Shown in pieces: positions 62,214 to 64,000 of a stretch of 64,000 nt of DNA. The stretch covers positions 930,001 to 994,000 of the forward strand of contig CAVTCF010000001.1 in the NCBI GenBank assembly GCA_963733265.1. Reading direction: 5' to 3'. Numbering within the stretch: position 1 is the stretch's first letter; the number at the start of each line of letters is the position of its first letter. Below the pieces are notes generated by a model. That model searched no databases. It had not been told where the DNA came from and was given only the letters and a program-made list of their open reading frames with translations. A program made the translations under genes and the position numbers. This DNA is from PALSA-1006 sp963733265. Lineage in GTDB: Bacteria; Pseudomonadota; Gammaproteobacteria; Burkholderiales; Gallionellaceae.

Positions 62214-63785
62214 ATGCCTGATATGAGCTGGAATCTTCACCCTTATCGCACAAAATATAGCTTATTTTATTTTGTGGGTATCGCCCTAATTCTTACCGGG
62301 TGCAGCGGAGGGGGCGGAAGTACGGGAAGTTCTGGAAATTCGGGAAGTTCGGGAGGTTCGGGAAATTCGAGTACTCCATCTACCGTCAAACAGAGCGGCC
62401 TCAGTGTTTCTACAACCAATGTTTCGATGGCAGTTGGTGGTAATGCCAGCCTGAACGCGATTATGACTTACGTGGATGGCACCACAGCCGACTTTACAAG
62501 TCAAGCTACGTGGACTTCTGCAAGCCCCGGCGTTGTCAGCGTTGGCGCAAATTCAGGTGTGCTTACTGGTGTTTCAGCCGGAGGGCCGGTTGCAGTAACT
62601 GCAACTCTAAACGGTTTAACATTGACGTCAAGTGTGATGGTCTCAACCGTGGGAGTGGGATCAGGCAGTGTTATGGCAACCGGGCGGTACGATCACACTG
62701 CATCATTACTTGGTTCAGGTTCTTCTGCACAAGTGTTAGTGACAGGAGGATATGATATCAATAGTTCTGCTCTTAGCAGTGCTGAAGTGTATGACACGAT
62801 CAGTGGAACATGGTCTTCATCCACCCCTATCAATGTGCCCAGAGGCGATCATACTACGGTAACGCTGAAGGATGGCAGGGTACTGATAACCGGGGGAATG
62901 GACACCAATGCTACTAATAATATTGTGACAACCGAACTATACGATCCTGTTATCGCTGCATGGACAGTAACGGGCCCTTTAAATGATGGACGTTCATATA
63001 ATGCCATTACTTTATTGGCAACCACCGGACAAGTTTTGGTGGCGGGCGGCGACGATAATTCAGGGGTAGTTAACACCGCTGAGATTTATACGCCTGTTGC
63101 CTCGTCGAACGCGGGCACTTGGGTTGCCATTAATCCGATGATTGAAGCGCGGGATAATTTTACGGCCACATTTTTGCCGGCGAGTGTTACGCATTCGCAA
63201 GGGGCAGTGTTGGTGGTGGGAGGATTTAATTCCAGCACAACAAATGCCCTCTCCAGTTGTGAGATATATGATGTAGCTACGGGGACTTGGTCTGCTGCTG
63301 CGCCTATCCCGGGGGGGCGCGGTGACCACACTGCCACATTACTCACTGCTGGTACTTATGCTGGACAAGTGCTGGTAGTGGGCGGAATGGGGTCGTCGCC
63401 TAGCGTATTTCTGAATACTGTCGAACGGTATGATCCAGCCCATGATACGTGGATACCAGTCGCCACACTTTCTATTGCCCGATATTGGCACAACGCAGTG
63501 TTGCTTCCGGCTGATACATCGCATCCGAGTGGTCAGGTACTGGTAATGGGCGGAGTTGGTAATGTTAGTGCCAGCCCAACTCTTACAAGCAATGAATTAT
63601 ATGATCCAGTTACTAATTTGTGGACTACTACGCCCTATAGTTTCACAACTGGGCGCTCCACTTTTACGAGTACTTTAATCGCCCCCTGCGCTTCGTATAG
63701 CAACGGTTGTGTGCTGTCTACAGGCGGGTATGGCAATTTTAGTATTAGTAACGCTCTCAACAGTTCAGAACTGTATTCGTGGTAG
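62214..63785 (+). CDS. Kelch-repeat lipoprotein with BIG2-like domain
   Basis: A 523-residue lipoprotein: lipobox LTGC (Cys near residue 27), a Gly/Ser linker (GSSGNSGSSGGSGNSS), one BIG2-like Ig domain (LSVSTTNVSMAVGGNASL to LTSSVMVS) and about six Kelch blades with repeating QVLVTGG, EVYD and GTW signatures. No cytochrome motif. It starts 36 bases after the porin stop, so it belongs to the same unit. It may be a surface adhesion or shielding subunit of the conduit; no function is known. Confidence 0.85.
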   Translation: MPDMSWNLHPYRTKYSLFYFVGIALILTGCSGGGGSTGSSGNSGSSGGSGNSSTPSTVKQSGLSVSTTNVSMAVGGNASLNAIMTYVDGTTADFTSQATWTSASPGVVSVGANSGVLTGVSAGGPVAVTATLNGLTLTSSVMVSTVGVGSGSVMATGRYDHTASLLGSGSSAQVLVTGGYDINSSALSSAEVYDTISGTWSSSTPINVPRGDHTTVTLKDGRVLITGGMDTNATNNIVTTELYDPVIAAWTVTGPLNDGRSYNAITLLATTGQVLVAGGDDNSGVVNTAEIYTPVASSNAGTWVAINPMIEARDNFTATFLPASVTHSQGAVLVVGGFNSSTTNALSSCEIYDVATGTWSAAAPIPGGRGDHTATLLTAGTYAGQVLVVGGMGSSPSVFLNTVERYDPAHDTWIPVATLSIARYWHNAVLLPADTSHPSGQVLVMGGVGNVSASPTLTSNELYDPVTNLWTTTPYSFTTGRSTFTSTLIAPCASYSNGCVLSTGGYGNFSISNALNSSELYSW

Positions 63786-63976
63786 AGATGGATCAATATT
63801 TGTTACACAGCGCAAAGCGCGTGATATGCGGCAACTTATATAATCAAGTGAGAATGACAGAGTAAAGCTAATCGACGGGCAAATAACTGCAATGGCAAGC
63901 CCCGATAAAGGTGACGCCACTTTATGCTACAAAGAATTTAAACTAACACCGAGAATATTCTTGAAGGATGAATGTA

Positions 63977-64000
63977 ATGACAGCTAAACATAAAAATTTA
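63977..64000 (+). CDS. Start of a gene running off the right edge
   Basis: ATG 63977 opens MTAKHKNL, with GAAGGAT about eight bases upstream. Only eight codons are visible, so no product can be named. Confidence 0.4.

Noticed and set aside
1..64000. tRNA and rRNA genes
   Set aside because: No spacer showed a cloverleaf with a T-loop GGTTCRA pattern or rRNA-like sequence on reading by eye; a covariance search would be needed to exclude them fully.

Overview
The window reads as a chromosomal segment of a betaproteobacterium, most likely of the Gallionellaceae (Sideroxydans/Gallionella/Ferriphaselus-type iron oxidisers). This rests on the betaproteobacterial gene orders (isc operon; pcnB-folK-deoxynucleoside kinase-panB-panC-panD) and on a porin-cytochrome cluster of the kind called PCC3 in Fe(II)-oxidising Gallionellales. 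No rRNA, tRNA or CRISPR array was seen.

Layout. 1-5.8 kb: iron-sulfur cluster assembly operon iscR(partial)-iscS-iscU-iscA-hscB-hscA-fdx-iscX, with a palindromic mobile repeat abutting the hscA start and a short repeat-derived insertion inside hscA; then dsbB. 6.5-12 kb: a secreted SnoaL-like protein, a GNAT acetyltransferase, an outer-membrane protein and a small lipoprotein, lplT, alr and a HAD phosphatase. 12.2-12.7 kb: a frameshifted EAL-domain remnant. 12.7-19 kb: an accessory energy/phosphoryl-transfer block: APH-like kinase, HAD hydrolase, divergent pyruvate kinase, PPK2, gpmA and mtfA. 19-26.3 kb: a complete N-type ATPase operon atpDCQRBEFAG, with Lys/Glu/Pro-rich tails on the beta, b and alpha subunits. 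26.3-29 kb: decayed DNA with an amylase-domain remnant, a long inverted repeat and an intact IS4-family element with a 9-bp target duplication.

29-35.8 kb: a CorA-like transporter with an unusual N-terminal channel-like domain, a CDGSH iron-sulfur protein, pcnB, folK, a deoxynucleoside kinase and panBCD (RNA polyadenylation, folate, nucleotide and pantothenate synthesis). 35.9-42.2 kb: a CHASE2 nucleotide cyclase, a large secreted NHL/FN3/transglutaminase-like/TPR protein and a small secreted partner. 42.5-45.9 kb: a FIST sensor protein followed by a NarL-type histidine kinase and response regulator. 46-51 kb: small AT-rich genes, then on the minus strand purB, an mscS-type channel, mnmA and a NUDIX hydrolase. 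51-51.6 kb: two paralogous tiny secreted Ala/Pro/Lys-rich proteins.

52.1-63.8 kb is the most striking region: a colinear electron conduit consisting of a histidine-rich inner-membrane protein, a periplasmic cytochrome with 24 CXXCH motifs, a giant secreted cytochrome (about 1573 residues, 42 canonical CXXCH motifs by hand count plus three variants), a TPR-bearing outer-membrane beta-barrel and a Kelch-repeat lipoprotein. The order suggests electron transfer between the quinone pool, periplasm, outer membrane and cell exterior. Heme numbers, direction of electron flow and partners are inferred from sequence only.
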